A DNA stretch of 64,000 bases from Rhodobacter sp. (GTDB taxonomy: Bacteria; Pseudomonadota; Alphaproteobacteria; Rhodobacterales; Rhodobacteraceae): the NCBI GenBank assembly GCA_016704435.1, contig JADJAB010000001.1:372001-436000 (forward strand), written 5' to 3'. Each line of letters opens with the position of its first letter. The first letter of the stretch is position 1. Shown here piece after piece: positions 46,027 through 55,343 of this stretch. The notes under the pieces were generated by a model. The model did not search any database. It was not told where the DNA came from and saw only the letters and a program-made list of their open reading frames with translations. Both the position numbers and the translations under genes were made by a program.

Positions 46027-48138
46027 TCGCTGTCCAGCCGCCCCAGATGGTAATCGCTGATCGAATCGTAAAGCCGGCCGTCCACCTCTACCCGCGCGCC
46101 GCCGTCGCGCTGCAGAGGCCGCAGCACGGTGTTCATCTCGCCCCGGCTGGGCTGCCCGAGTATCCAGTTCATCGGGATCGTCAGGCGCAGGCCCTTGTCG
46201 AACGACCCCTCGCCGAATTCTGCGGCGCTGGCCGAGGTGAAGGTGGCGAAGGCGCCGACCTTGACGCCATTGCCGAATTCGCGGTCCAGCGAGAACGTGG
46301 CCCCCACGTCGCCCGCCAGATAGCGGCCGACATCGACCTGTCCCAGAAAGCCGCGGCCGAAATCGTAATAGGCCGACACATGGCCCGTCGCGATGCCGTA
46401 ATCATAGTCGGAAAAGCCGAAGCCGCCGTCGCGGTCGCGCTGCATGGTGTAGTTCAGCTCCACCCCCAGCGCGAGACGGCTGGCGACCGGCTTCCACAGC
46501 AGCTCTCCCGACACGCCGGCATGCATCCGTTCCAGATAGCCAAGCGTCACGCGGGAATAGAGGTTGTCGGCCGGCTTGGCATACCAGGCCAGCGTCAGCC
46601 GGTCGACCGAAGTGCCGCCTTCGACATTGTAGTCATGCACATCGCTGCGCACATGCGGCAGGATCGAGAAATCCTCGGGCCGGGTGACGTATTCGTCCAG
46701 ATTGTCGGCAACGCGCTGGTAGACCGCCCCCGACAGCACAAGGCCGGGCCGCAGCTCGTAGCTGGCCGAGAAGCGCAGCCCGACGTCGCCGACCAACGGC
46801 TGGCTGATGCGGAGGGCCGGGGTCAGGCGCCAGGTGAATTTCGGATAGGCATCGCCCCAGTCAAGCCCGCCCGCCGGCGCCGGCCCGGCATCTGAGATCT
46901 GCACCTTTTCGCGCAACAGCGCATCATTGCCCGGCGCATGTTCCAGCGCCTCGAGGTCAGAGCGGCGGATGGTGATCTTCGATGCGCCCATGCCGCGCAC
47001 CATCGGCACGATCTCGAACACCTCGACCGAGGCTGGCATCACCTGGCTCAGCGCGCGCGGCGCGGCCCACGGCCTGCGGCCCGGCGTCGATCTGCGCATT
47101 GCGCACGCGCAAATGCACCGTGCTGGTGGTGTAGGAGAAATGCTCGATCGTCATGCCGTCCGCGGCCAGCCGCTTGGACAGGTTGGCGTAAAGCAGGCCC
47201 GCTCCGTCGGGCTGGGTCACCCAGCCGCCATCATAGGCTTCGGGGTCGGCGGCCCGCGACGGGCGGGCGCCGACAGCCACCGGGGCCGGGCCAAAAATAC
47301 CGGAAGTGGCGCGCTGCTTGGGGTCAAGCACCAGGTTGAAGGCCAGGCCGATCTCGGAGCCGTAAAGCGAGTAGAGGCCAAAGCGCATGTACTGGCCGCG
47401 CTGGTATTCGACGCCGAAGTTGAACGGGCTGCGGCGGTCGAATGTGCCGCGAAGGGCGGCTTCTTCAGGATAGGCATCCGAGGAATACTCGGCCTTGACG
47501 GTCCAGTTGTCGTTCACCCGCCACTCGATCCCGGCAAAGGGCGCGACCGGTCCGCGGAACCATTGATCGACGGCAGGCTTGCCCCCCATGCCAAAGTCGA
47601 TCGGCGGACGGTCGCCAAAGGGCGAGCCGATCCCGCCATAAGAGCCAAGCCTCCCCCAGCCCAGGCCAGCCGTCACCTTGAAACGGTCGGAAAACGTCTT
47701 TGTCGCCGCGATGTATTCGGCCGAGGCAAGACCGGTTCCGACGAAATCCTGCAGGCCCAGAGTGATCGAGGGCAGATAGTCGGTTTCCTTAAGCACCAGA
47801 AAGCGCAGGTCGAAGCTGCGGTCGTTGTAGGTGTCGTAGCCGTCATCATCCGGCGTTCCCGCCGTTATGTCGTTCCAGTTCCGGGTGGCCGAGAAGCGAT
47901 AGCTGCCGGAAATGCGCGGCGTGATCTGGAAGGTCAGGGTGGTGCGGTACTGCGGGCCGAAAAGTGCGGCGGCGACCGATATCGTGCCATCGGGCATGGC
48001 TTCGCCCGAGGGCATGTCGATCAGACCGGGAACGCCCGAGAACGACAGCGACGGCCGCATCTCTGCATGCAACGGCGCGGTGCCCTGCAGAAGGGCCGCC
48101 ATCGTGGCGGCAGCGCATCGGCCTTTGAAGCTGATCAT
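46005..48138 (-). CDS. yjbH: YjbH-family outer-membrane beta-barrel (one frameshift)
   Basis: Signal peptide MISFKGRCAAATMAALLQ, then SLSFSGVPGLIDMPSGEAMPD and long amphipathic strands, as in the YjbH/GfcD polysaccharide-export barrels; ends GRLDSEWGRVWR. The frame breaks in the GC run at 47051-47060: NAQIDAGPQAVGRAAR must continue as LSQVMPASVEVFEIVP, consistent with one extra base. Corrected length ~710 residues is normal. It is followed by yjbF. The yjb operon in E. coli makes exopolysaccharide under envelope stress; this role is by homology. Confidence 0.82.
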
Positions 48139-48241
48139 CCTGTCACTTGCTCTTGGTCCCGGGCGTTACGGAACAGTCTATGGGTGCGCTGGTACATTGC
48201 GGCAACCCAAAACTCCGGACCCACCACCAGACGCCGCGCGG

Positions 48242-50173
48242 CTATGTCGCCTGTGCCGCAGTCAGCGGCCGGTCGCCGCGCGGGCGGACAAGCTGCATCG
48301 CGGTGTCGCGCATCGCCGTCACGTCTCCGGTGGAAAGGTATCCGGCCAACTCGCGCAGGGCATTGGCCATCTCCAGTTCCGCCAGGCTTTCCTCGGCCGC
48401 ACGCAGGATCTTCGGGTGCGGCGTGGTCAGCAAACCCTGCCCGATCAGCAGCTCCTCATGCAGCTTTTCGCCGGGGCGAAGGCCGATCACCTGGATCTCG
48501 ATATCGCCGTCGGGATGCGCCTCATCCCGCACCGTGTAGCCGGCGCCCTGGATCATCTGCTCGGCCAGTTGCCGGATCCGGACCGGCTTGCCCATGTCCA
48601 GCACGAAGACATCGGCCAGCGAGGATGGCGCAGCACCCGTTACGGCACCGGAATCGAGAAAGGACCCGGCCAGAAGCACCAGCTTCGACGCCTCGGCAAT
48701 GGTCATGAAATAGCGCGTCACATCCTCATGCGTCAGCGTCACCGGCCCGCCGCGGGCAATCTGTTCGCGAAACAGCGGAATGACCGACCCGGAAGAGCCA
48801 AGGACATTGCCGAACCGCACGATGGAGAAGCGGGTCGACTGGCTCCGCTTGGCCCGGTCCTGGACCACCAGCTCGGCCAGCCGCTTCGACGCGCCCATCA
48901 GGTTGCTGGGCCGCACAGCCTTGTCGGTGGAGATCAGGATGAACCGCCGCACACCCTCTTCGACGCAGGCATCAGCCAGCGTCCTGGTGCCGAAAACGTT
49001 GTTGGCGATACCCGCGGTGGGGTTCTGTTCGACCAGGGGAACATGCTTGTAGGCCGCGGCGTGAAACACCGTGTCGACGCCATTCTGGGCCAGCACCGCG
49101 CGCGTCAGCCTTGCATCGGTGACAGACCCCAGAACCGGCACGATCGCGGTCTCGTCCCCGATCAGCATCTCGCGCAACTCGCGGTCGATGTTGTAAAGCG
49201 CCAGCTCGGATACCTCGTACAGGACCAGCCGCTTCAGGCCCTGTGCCAGCAACTGGCGGCACAGCTCCGACCCGACCGACCCGCCCGCGCCCGAGACCAG
49301 AACGCAACTGCCACCATAGCCGGTGGTGCTGGCCGCCAGCGCGTCGTCCAGATGGCTGCGGCCAAGGAACCGGCCCGGCGGCACCGGCGTCAGCGTCTCG
49401 ACCAGCTGTTCGGTGCCGATCAGCTGCGCAAAGGACGGCAGCGACTGCACCGAAAGGCCCAACGTCTGCAGCTTGCGCGATATCTGTGCCTGTTTCGGCG
49501 CCGACAGCGACGGCATCGCCAGAAGGATTCGGCTGATGCCGTGCTTGCGGACCAGCCGGTCCACCTGCCGGGCGGGATAGATCATCTTGCCCATCAGCCG
49601 TTGCGAATGGGTGGCCGGGTCGTCGTCGATGAAGGCCACGACAACAATGGACTCATGCGATCGCAGCGCCGAGGCCAGCTGAAGCCCGGTCTTGCCGGCA
49701 CCATAGATCAGCACCCGCGTCTGCGGACGGTCAAATGCCAGCACCCAGAGCAGCACCTTCAGCATCGCCACACGGACGAAGATCGCTGCAAGGAACAGGG
49801 CCATCGAGAAGGTGATGGTGCCGACGATCGGGAAATACAGTCCCGGCAGGAAAGTGAGCAGCAGCGTTCCGGCCCCGACCATGCCGGCATAGGCGCCGAT
49901 GCCGTTGGCGGCCAGCGACGCATAGGTCTTGAGCTTGGTCCGCGGCAGACCGACAGCCAGCGATGCCATCGCCCCCAGCATCGCCAGCGCGGGAAACAGC
50001 ATGCCCAGATGGGCAAGTTGGGCCTGTGGCCAGTAAGTGCCATAGATCAGCAGGATCGTCAGGAAGAAGGTCAGCGGCGCGATGACGGTGTCGCCAAGCA
50101 GGATCAGCGCCTGCTTGTGACGCCGCGATATCCTGCGTTCGAAAGCGAGAAGAAGCGATCGCAAGGATTTCAT
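48242..50173 (-). CDS. Membrane-bound nucleotide-sugar 4,6-dehydratase (CapD/WbpM/FlaA1 family)
   Basis: Four N-terminal membrane helices (LTFFLTILLIYGTYW, LAMLGAMASLAVGL, IVGTITFSMALFLAAIFV), a CoA-binding-like domain (RVLIYGAGKTGLQLASAL), then the short-chain dehydrogenase domain (VLVSGAGGSVGSELCRQLL, FHAAAYKHVPLVEQNP, ISTDKAVRPSNLMGASKR). In WbpM-type enzymes the catalytic YxxxK is replaced by MxxxK, as here (MGASK). It makes 4-keto-6-deoxy sugars for exopolysaccharide or O-antigen. ATG 50173 begins MKSLRSLL. 643 residues. Confidence 0.9.
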   Translation of the reverse strand: MKSLRSLLLAFERRISRRHKQALILLGDTVIAPLTFFLTILLIYGTYWPQAQLAHLGMLFPALAMLGAMASLAVGLPRTKLKTYASLAANGIGAYAGMVGAGTLLLTFLPGLYFPIVGTITFSMALFLAAIFVRVAMLKVLLWVLAFDRPQTRVLIYGAGKTGLQLASALRSHESIVVVAFIDDDPATHSQRLMGKMIYPARQVDRLVRKHGISRILLAMPSLSAPKQAQISRKLQTLGLSVQSLPSFAQLIGTEQLVETLTPVPPGRFLGRSHLDDALAASTTGYGGSCVLVSGAGGSVGSELCRQLLAQGLKRLVLYEVSELALYNIDRELREMLIGDETAIVPVLGSVTDARLTRAVLAQNGVDTVFHAAAYKHVPLVEQNPTAGIANNVFGTRTLADACVEEGVRRFILISTDKAVRPSNLMGASKRLAELVVQDRAKRSQSTRFSIVRFGNVLGSSGSVIPLFREQIARGGPVTLTHEDVTRYFMTIAEASKLVLLAGSFLDSGAVTGAAPSSLADVFVLDMGKPVRIRQLAEQMIQGAGYTVRDEAHPDGDIEIQVIGLRPGEKLHEELLIGQGLLTTPHPKILRAAEESLAELEMANALRELAGYLSTGDVTAMRDTAMQLVRPRGDRPLTAAQAT

Positions 50174-50285
50174 ACAGCCACACCTGGAACGTCGTCCGAC
50201 ACAGACGCTGGGCAAGCTACACCGGGAAGGGCCATTTGCAAGCGCAATGCTTTCGCGCGGTGGCTGTTTTCCGCCGGTCGATCAC

Positions 50286-50918
50286 TCAACGCCCGGTTGT
50301 TTTGCGGTCCTTCTGCCGGAACAGCACCTGCGCGATGGTCTGCGCGAGGATCCGGACGTCGCCGCAGATCGACCGACGCTTCTGATAGATCAGGTCCAGC
50401 CGTGCCTTGCGCGGCACGCAGCGGCGGGCATAGACGGCATCCGTCTCTTCGGACGTCCGGCACGGCGCCAGAAGCCGCTCTTCATGGTGGCGGAAATGCA
50501 GCGTGGCCAGCCCGGCCAGCCCGGGGCGCGACCGCAGGACCTCGGCGTAAAGCCGTGGAAACCGCTCGACATAGACGCGCAGCGGAGGGCGCGGGCCGAC
50601 AAAGCTGATATCGCCCTTCAGCACGTTCCAGATCTGCGGCTCGTCCAGCCGCAGGCGCCGCAGGAACCGGCCGGTCCGTGTCACCCGCCGACTCTTGTCG
50701 CCGCCCGAAACCCCGCTGTCGGCTGCCGCCATCGTCATCGTGCGGAACTTCCACAACTGGAACGCGCGGTCGGGCGCCTGCATCCGTTCGGACAGGAAGA
50801 ACACCGGGCGGCCCTCGGCACCAAGGATCCAAAGGGCGATCAGCAGTGCCGGCAAAGCCAGAACCGATCCAAGGACCAGCGCCAGCGCGATGTCGAACAG
50901 CCGCTTGGCCGGGGTCAT
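50286..50918 (-). CDS. Initiating sugar transferase (WcaJ/PglC-type phosphoglycosyl transferase)
   Basis: Moves a sugar-1-phosphate onto undecaprenyl phosphate to start glycan synthesis. The single hydrophobic re-entrant helix (IALALVLGSVLALPALLIALW) follows KRLFD. Signature FQLWKFRTM, then RFLRRLRLDEPQIWNVLKGDISFVGPRP, which holds the Asp-Glu catalytic dyad. 210 residues, the short monotopic form without the CoA-binding-like domain. ATG 50918 overlaps the epimerase stop (ATGA). Likely acts on the sugar made by the neighbouring dehydratase and epimerase. Confidence 0.9.
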   Translation of the reverse strand: MTPAKRLFDIALALVLGSVLALPALLIALWILGAEGRPVFFLSERMQAPDRAFQLWKFRTMTMAAADSGVSGGDKSRRVTRTGRFLRRLRLDEPQIWNVLKGDISFVGPRPPLRVYVERFPRLYAEVLRSRPGLAGLATLHFRHHEERLLAPCRTSEETDAVYARRCVPRKARLDLIYQKRRSICGDVRILAQTIAQVLFRQKDRKTTGR

Positions 50919-51796
50919 TGCAGCACCCCGCGCGCCCAGGCCGCTTCGGCGGCGATGCTTTCGGGCGATGCTTTCGGCAGATCGACCAGCGCGGCAAGCC
51001 GCCGGGTGGACAGCACCGCTGCAGGAACCACATCCGGGTTGGGCGGGCCATAACGCCAGCGCAAGCCGCTGGCCGCCAGAAGGTCGCCCATCGCGAGAGG
51101 CGGATCGCAGGCGACATTCAGAATACGCGGCAGATCGGCGCGCACCAGGGCGGGCAGCAGCCCGGCCAGCGTCCGGCCGCCGATCCACGACCGGAGCGGC
51201 CCGCCGGAATGCCCCGGCACCGGGTCCAGCACGATCTCCTCGCCCGGTGGCCGCGGCCCCAGGAGCGCGTCGGCGCCCGCGATGTTGCCAAAGCGAAGGA
51301 TGGTCGCGGCCATATCGCCCGCATCAAGCATCGCTTCGGCCGCCAGCTTGGCCGCGCCATAGGCGCCGGGCGGGGCGGGGGCATCCTCTTCCCGCGCGCC
51401 GTTTGGGTCGGGGGCATAGACCGAGGCGGTGGAGGCAAGGAACAGCCGGCGCACCGCGGCCTTGCGGCAGGTTCGCAGCAGCGGAGGAACCATGGCGGCA
51501 TTTCGCTGAAGGACGGTCCCTGGCCCGCGGACAAGGCCCGCCAGATGCAGAACGACCGCACCCTTCGGCAGGTCCGGTGTCGGGTCGGCCAGAATATCCC
51601 ACGCCAGATCAAACTCTTCGCTACGGCCAGACCAGATCGGGCGCAGCCCTGACGGTGGATTTTCCAGCCACGCCGCACGCAGAAGACGGCCCAGTTTTCC
51701 GCCCGCGCCGGTGACGATGATGTCAACTACCCCCAGAGTTACCCCCAGCTTTCTGCCGATACAACTGCTGGGGCGATTGACCCTCCCCTGACGCAT
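50915..51796 (-). CDS. NAD-dependent sugar epimerase/reductase
   Basis: Extended short-chain dehydrogenase: NAD loop VTGAGGKLGRLLRAAW, AVVLHLAGLVRG, LASTASVYAPD and catalytic YGAAK, then ILRFGNIAGAD. Usually the 4-keto-reductase or epimerase of a nucleotide sugar in such loci. ATG 51796 is used because codons nearer the fold (GTA, GTT) are not starts; the first ~20 residues before VVDIIVTG are not family-like, so the true start is unsure. It is divergent from wza with 60 nt between. Confidence 0.75.
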   Translation of the reverse strand: MRQGRVNRPSSCIGRKLGVTLGVVDIIVTGAGGKLGRLLRAAWLENPPSGLRPIWSGRSEEFDLAWDILADPTPDLPKGAVVLHLAGLVRGPGTVLQRNAAMVPPLLRTCRKAAVRRLFLASTASVYAPDPNGAREEDAPAPPGAYGAAKLAAEAMLDAGDMAATILRFGNIAGADALLGPRPPGEEIVLDPVPGHSGGPLRSWIGGRTLAGLLPALVRADLPRILNVACDPPLAMGDLLAASGLRWRYGPPNPDVVPAAVLSTRRLAALVDLPKASPESIAAEAAWARGVLQ

Positions 51797-51856
51797 ATTA
51801 TGGTCGCGCAGCTTGCGATGTCCATCAGCCGGATCATCGCGGGGCCGGAGTGCAAG

Positions 51857-52990
51857 ATGAAGACTGCCACCGTTCTGTCTGTCGCCCTTGCGGTGGCGCT
51901 TGCCAGTTTGACAAGCGGGTGCAGTCTGCCGAAGGGCGCCGGCGGAACGAAACAGATCCTGGCCGGTGCCGAAGACGAGAACGCCGATTTCGCGGTTTAC
52001 CAAGTCAACAAGTCTACCGTCGGAACAATCTCGCAATGGCCGGGGTCGGGGCGCGGCGGGCTTGCCGCCTCGGGCTGGATTCCGCAGACACGGGGGCCGG
52101 CCAGCAACGTCATCTCGGCCGGTGACCGGGTGGACATCACGGTCTGGGAGACCGGAACCGGCACCCTGCTTACCCTGCCCGGACAACAAGTTGTTGCGCT
52201 TCAGGGTCTTACGGTATCTCCAGATGGCACTGTGTTCCTGCCATATGCCGACAAGGTCTACATCGCCAACATGACGCCCGATCAGGCGCGCGAGGCGATT
52301 CAGTCCAAGCTGCAGCCGATTGCGCCCGATGCTCAGGTGCTGATCGCCTATTCACCCGGTCGAAAGTCCACCGTCGATCTGATCTCGGGCGTGCCGGCAC
52401 CGGGCACCTTCCCGCTGCCTGACCGGAATTTCACCGTCCTCAGCCTGCTCGCGGTCGGCGGGGGCATTCCGCGCGACATGCAGAACCCGTATGTCCGGCT
52501 GATGCGTGATGGCAAGATCTACAGCATTTCGGCCGACCGGCTGCTGAAGGACCCTTCGCTGGACACCACCCTGCGCGGTGGCGACAAGGTCTATGTCGAG
52601 GCCGACGAACGCTATTTCCTGTCGCTGGGGGCCGCCGGGCGCGAGGCGCAGATTCCATTCAACAACGACAGCATCACCGCGCTGGATGCCTTGTCCCAGA
52701 TCGGCGGGCTGAACGATTCCCGTGCCGATGCCAAGGGCATCCTGATCATGCGCGATTATCCTGCCAAATCCGTCCGCGCCGACGGATCCGGGCCGCCCAA
52801 AGAGCGGATGATCTTCGCCATCGACATCACCTCTGCCGATGGGCTGTTCAGTGCCGGTGAGTTCCATGTCCAGAGCAAGGATGTGGTGATGATTGCCGAA
52901 AGCCCGCTTTCCACGACCCAGTCGATCCTTGGCATTCTGGGCGGCCTCGCCGGCATCACGCGGAACGTTCAGGTCATCGGCGGGGAATAG
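51857..52990 (+). CDS. Wza-type polysaccharide export lipoprotein
   Basis: Outer-membrane channel for capsule/exopolysaccharide. Lipobox LTSGC with Cys22, then the poly-export domain (ISAGDRVDITVWETG, LTVSPDGTVFLPYADKVYIA), two SLBB domains (VDLISGVPAPGTFPLPD, VLSLLAVGGGIPRD; ITALDALSQIGGLNDSRAD) and a C-terminal hydrophobic stretch (SILGILGGLAGI). 377 residues. ATG 51857 follows CCGGAG. No Wzc-like kinase follows; marR is convergent 2 nt away. Confidence 0.9.
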   Translation: MKTATVLSVALAVALASLTSGCSLPKGAGGTKQILAGAEDENADFAVYQVNKSTVGTISQWPGSGRGGLAASGWIPQTRGPASNVISAGDRVDITVWETGTGTLLTLPGQQVVALQGLTVSPDGTVFLPYADKVYIANMTPDQAREAIQSKLQPIAPDAQVLIAYSPGRKSTVDLISGVPAPGTFPLPDRNFTVLSLLAVGGGIPRDMQNPYVRLMRDGKIYSISADRLLKDPSLDTTLRGGDKVYVEADERYFLSLGAAGREAQIPFNNDSITALDALSQIGGLNDSRADAKGILIMRDYPAKSVRADGSGPPKERMIFAIDITSADGLFSAGEFHVQSKDVVMIAESPLSTTQSILGILGGLAGITRNVQVIGGE

Positions 52991-52992
52991 AC

Positions 52993-53454
52993 CTAGCTTT
53001 CGCCCTCCAGCCGCGAACGAAGTTCGCGCAAGACGGGCAGCACGGTCTTCACCCGTTCCGCTCCCAGCGCCTCGACCACTTCGCCGATCAGCGGCACCAC
53101 CGCCTGCACCGCCGCATCGCGCGCCGCACGGCCTGCCGGGCTGATCGCCACGAACTTGCGCCGCGCATCGTCCCAGTCGGGACGGATGTGGACATGGCCG
53201 GCCCATTCCAGCCGGGCAAGCGTGTTGGTCATCGCGCCGCGGGTGACGTGGAACGCCTTGGCCAGTTGCGCCGGGCTGCGTTCGTCATTCAGCCGCGCCA
53301 GATGGTTCAACACCGAGAAATGCGACAGCTCCATCCCCTTCGGCAACACCTTGGAGATCCGGTTGCGGGCCAGTTGGTCGGCCATGAACAGTTCTCCGAA
53401 CAGGGCGACGGCGATCTCATCGGTTCGATCGTGCGTGCGGTCGGGGGCGGTCAT
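52993..53454 (-). CDS. MarR-family transcriptional regulator
   Basis: A 153-residue winged-helix regulator: MELSHFSVLNHLARL, then recognition helix AFHVTRGAMTNTLARLE and wing PDWDDARRKFVAISPAG. Such dimers bind palindromes and release on small ligands. Its ATG overlaps the nitrilase stop (ATGA), so it is the last of a comF-grxC-nit-marR set. Target unknown. Confidence 0.88.
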   Translation of the reverse strand: MTAPDRTHDRTDEIAVALFGELFMADQLARNRISKVLPKGMELSHFSVLNHLARLNDERSPAQLAKAFHVTRGAMTNTLARLEWAGHVHIRPDWDDARRKFVAISPAGRAARDAAVQAVVPLIGEVVEALGAERVKTVLPVLRELRSRLEGES

Positions 53455-54281
53455 GGGCCGGCGAACTCCCGGTCATGGGTCAGCGCGGGCACGCGCCCCC
53501 GCGCGGCAGCGACCTGCGCCAGATCAAGATCCACGAAGGTTACGCCCGGATCGGTTCCGGCATCGGCCAGGATCTCACCCCAGGGCGCCACGGCCAGAGA
53601 ATGGCCATGGGTGCGGCGGCCGTTGCCATGGCCTTCGGGGTGGAACCCGGTCTGCGCCGGGGCCAGCACGAAACACCCCGTCTCGATCGCGCGGGCGCGG
53701 ACAAGGGTTTCCCAATGCGCCGCGCCGGTGATGTGGTTGAAGGCCGCCGGAATGGTGATGACCTGCGCCCCGGCCTGCGCCAGGCGGCGGTAGAGTTGCG
53801 GGAAACGCACGTCATAGCAGACCGTCATGCCGATCTTCGCCCAGCCGGCATCGGCCAGCACCGCAAGGGTGCCGGGGCGGTAGCCCTGGCTTTCGCGGTA
53901 GACCTCGGTTTCGCTGACGTTCACGTCGAACATGTGGATCTTGTCATAGCGCGCCGCGATGCCGCCGTCGGGCCCGATCAGGAAGCTGCGGTTGGCGAAG
54001 CGGCCGTCCGCATCATGGGTCAGAAGGCCAAGCGAGCCGATCAGCAGCCAGATACCCGCCTTCGCCGCCTCTTGCCGCAGGGCCGCAAGGGTTTCGTCCG
54101 CCTCTTCATGGCGAAAGACGCTGCGCTGGTGATCGCGCGAGGACGAAAGGCAATTCGTCATCTCGGGCGTCAGCACAAGACCCGCGCCACCCGCCGCCGC
54201 CTGCCGGATCAGCCCTCGCGCCGCCGCAAGGTTGGCCGCCGGGTCGTCCGAGACCGTCATCTGGACCAACGCCGCCCGCAT
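53451..54281 (-). CDS. Carbon-nitrogen hydrolase (nitrilase superfamily, Nit1-like)
   Basis: 276 residues with the Glu-Lys-Cys triad: LTPEMTNCLSSSRD, RYDKIHMFDV and MTVCYDVRFPQLYRRL. The family member most like this is Nit1, the deaminated-glutathione amidase that repairs a by-product of transaminases. Glutaredoxin is coded just upstream, which fits a glutathione link, but substrate is inferred. Start overlaps the grxC stop (TGATG). Confidence 0.87.
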   Translation of the reverse strand: MRAALVQMTVSDDPAANLAAARGLIRQAAAGGAGLVLTPEMTNCLSSSRDHQRSVFRHEEADETLAALRQEAAKAGIWLLIGSLGLLTHDADGRFANRSFLIGPDGGIAARYDKIHMFDVNVSETEVYRESQGYRPGTLAVLADAGWAKIGMTVCYDVRFPQLYRRLAQAGAQVITIPAAFNHITGAAHWETLVRARAIETGCFVLAPAQTGFHPEGHGNGRRTHGHSLAVAPWGEILADAGTDPGVTFVDLDLAQVAAARGRVPALTHDREFAGP

Positions 54282-54538
54282 CAGCCGGCCAGCAGCGGGT
54301 CAAGCCGCCCCTTGTGGTCCAGCGCGTGCAGTTCGTCCGAGCCGCCGACATGCTGCCCGCCGATGAAAATTTGCGGCACCGTCCGCAGCCCGCCTGCGCG
54401 CTTCACCATAGCCTCGCGCAGGCCCTGGTCGCGACTGACATCGGTTTCGGCATAGGCTACGCCCTTGCGGTCCAAAAGCCGCTTGGCCGCGATGCAATAG
54501 GGGCAATAAGGGGTAGTGTAGATCTCGACGGTCTTCAT
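54281..54538 (-). CDS. grxC: Glutaredoxin 3
   Basis: 85-residue thioredoxin-fold dithiol oxidoreductase with active site YTTPYCPYCIAAKRLL, cis-Pro TVPQIF and the GGSDEL glutathione contact. Reduces disulfides with glutathione. Coupled to the nitrilase gene and 49 nt after comF. Confidence 0.95.
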   Translation of the reverse strand: MKTVEIYTTPYCPYCIAAKRLLDRKGVAYAETDVSRDQGLREAMVKRAGGLRTVPQIFIGGQHVGGSDELHALDHKGRLDPLLAG

Positions 54539-54587
54539 CGGGCGCTTCCCTGGTCCGCGACGGACTTCCGCGGTGGACTATAGGGAT

Positions 54588-55319
54588 TTAGGCCTCCTTC
54601 GCAACGCGCGCCAGTGACAGCACCGAAACTTCCGCAGCCCCCCCGGCCAGAAGCGCCTCGGCCGCCGCCGCCAGCGTGGCCCCGGATGTCATGACGTCAT
54701 CGACCAGCAGGACCGGCCGCCCGTTGATCCGCTTGCCGCGACGCGGATGTAGCTGAAACGCACCACGGACGTTGTGGAACCGGTCCTCGCGACCCCGCCC
54801 CTCCTGGCTGCCGGTGTTGCGGCTGCGGATCAGCGCATCAGGGCAGTGTTCCAGCTGTGCCGCCTTGGCCAGGGCAGCGGCAAGCAGCGCCGACTGGTTG
54901 TATTTGCGCCGGACCATACGCCACCAGTGCAGCGGCACCGGCACCACCACCATGCCCGGCACCAGTATCGGCTCTGCCGCCTGCCGCAGCCATTTGCCAG
55001 CGGGGCGGGCCAGTTCCATCCGGTCGCCGTGCTTCAGCGCCAGGATCATCCGCCGCGCATTGCCGTCATACAGCATCGCTGCCCGCCCCTGCGCCCAGGG
55101 CCGCGCGACCCGCAGGCAATCGTCGCAGATCGCCGCGGCCTCGCCCTGCAATTCGGGTTCGCCGGGCAGTGGGCAGCCGCATTTGTCGCAGACCAGCCCG
55201 GTGATGAAGGGCGTGTCGCGCCAGCACGCCGGGCACAGGCCGAAATCGCTGGCCACCAGCGCCTTGCAGGTGATGCATTGCGGCGGATAGATCGCGCTGA
55301 TCGCCCTTTGCAAGCTCAT
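54588..55319 (-). CDS. comF: ComF-family phosphoribosyltransferase-like protein
   Basis: N-terminal zinc-finger cysteines (CITCKALVASDFGLCPAC, CDKCGCPLPG, CDDC), then a phosphoribosyltransferase fold with the PRPP loop VLLVDDVMTSGATL. Needed for DNA uptake in transformable bacteria, with unknown biochemistry; also common in non-competent species. 243 residues. Divergent from the methyltransferase with 24 nt between. Confidence 0.9.
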   Translation of the reverse strand: MSLQRAISAIYPPQCITCKALVASDFGLCPACWRDTPFITGLVCDKCGCPLPGEPELQGEAAAICDDCLRVARPWAQGRAAMLYDGNARRMILALKHGDRMELARPAGKWLRQAAEPILVPGMVVVPVPLHWWRMVRRKYNQSALLAAALAKAAQLEHCPDALIRSRNTGSQEGRGREDRFHNVRGAFQLHPRRGKRINGRPVLLVDDVMTSGATLAAAAEALLAGGAAEVSVLSLARVAKEA

Positions 55320-55343
55320 CCCCGCCCCCTAAGGTCTGCCGCC

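Noticed and set aside
47912..50608. 898-codon open frame on the plus strand
   Set aside because: Runs antisense to yjbH and the dehydratase gene; composition is Gln/Arg/His-rich and has no domain.
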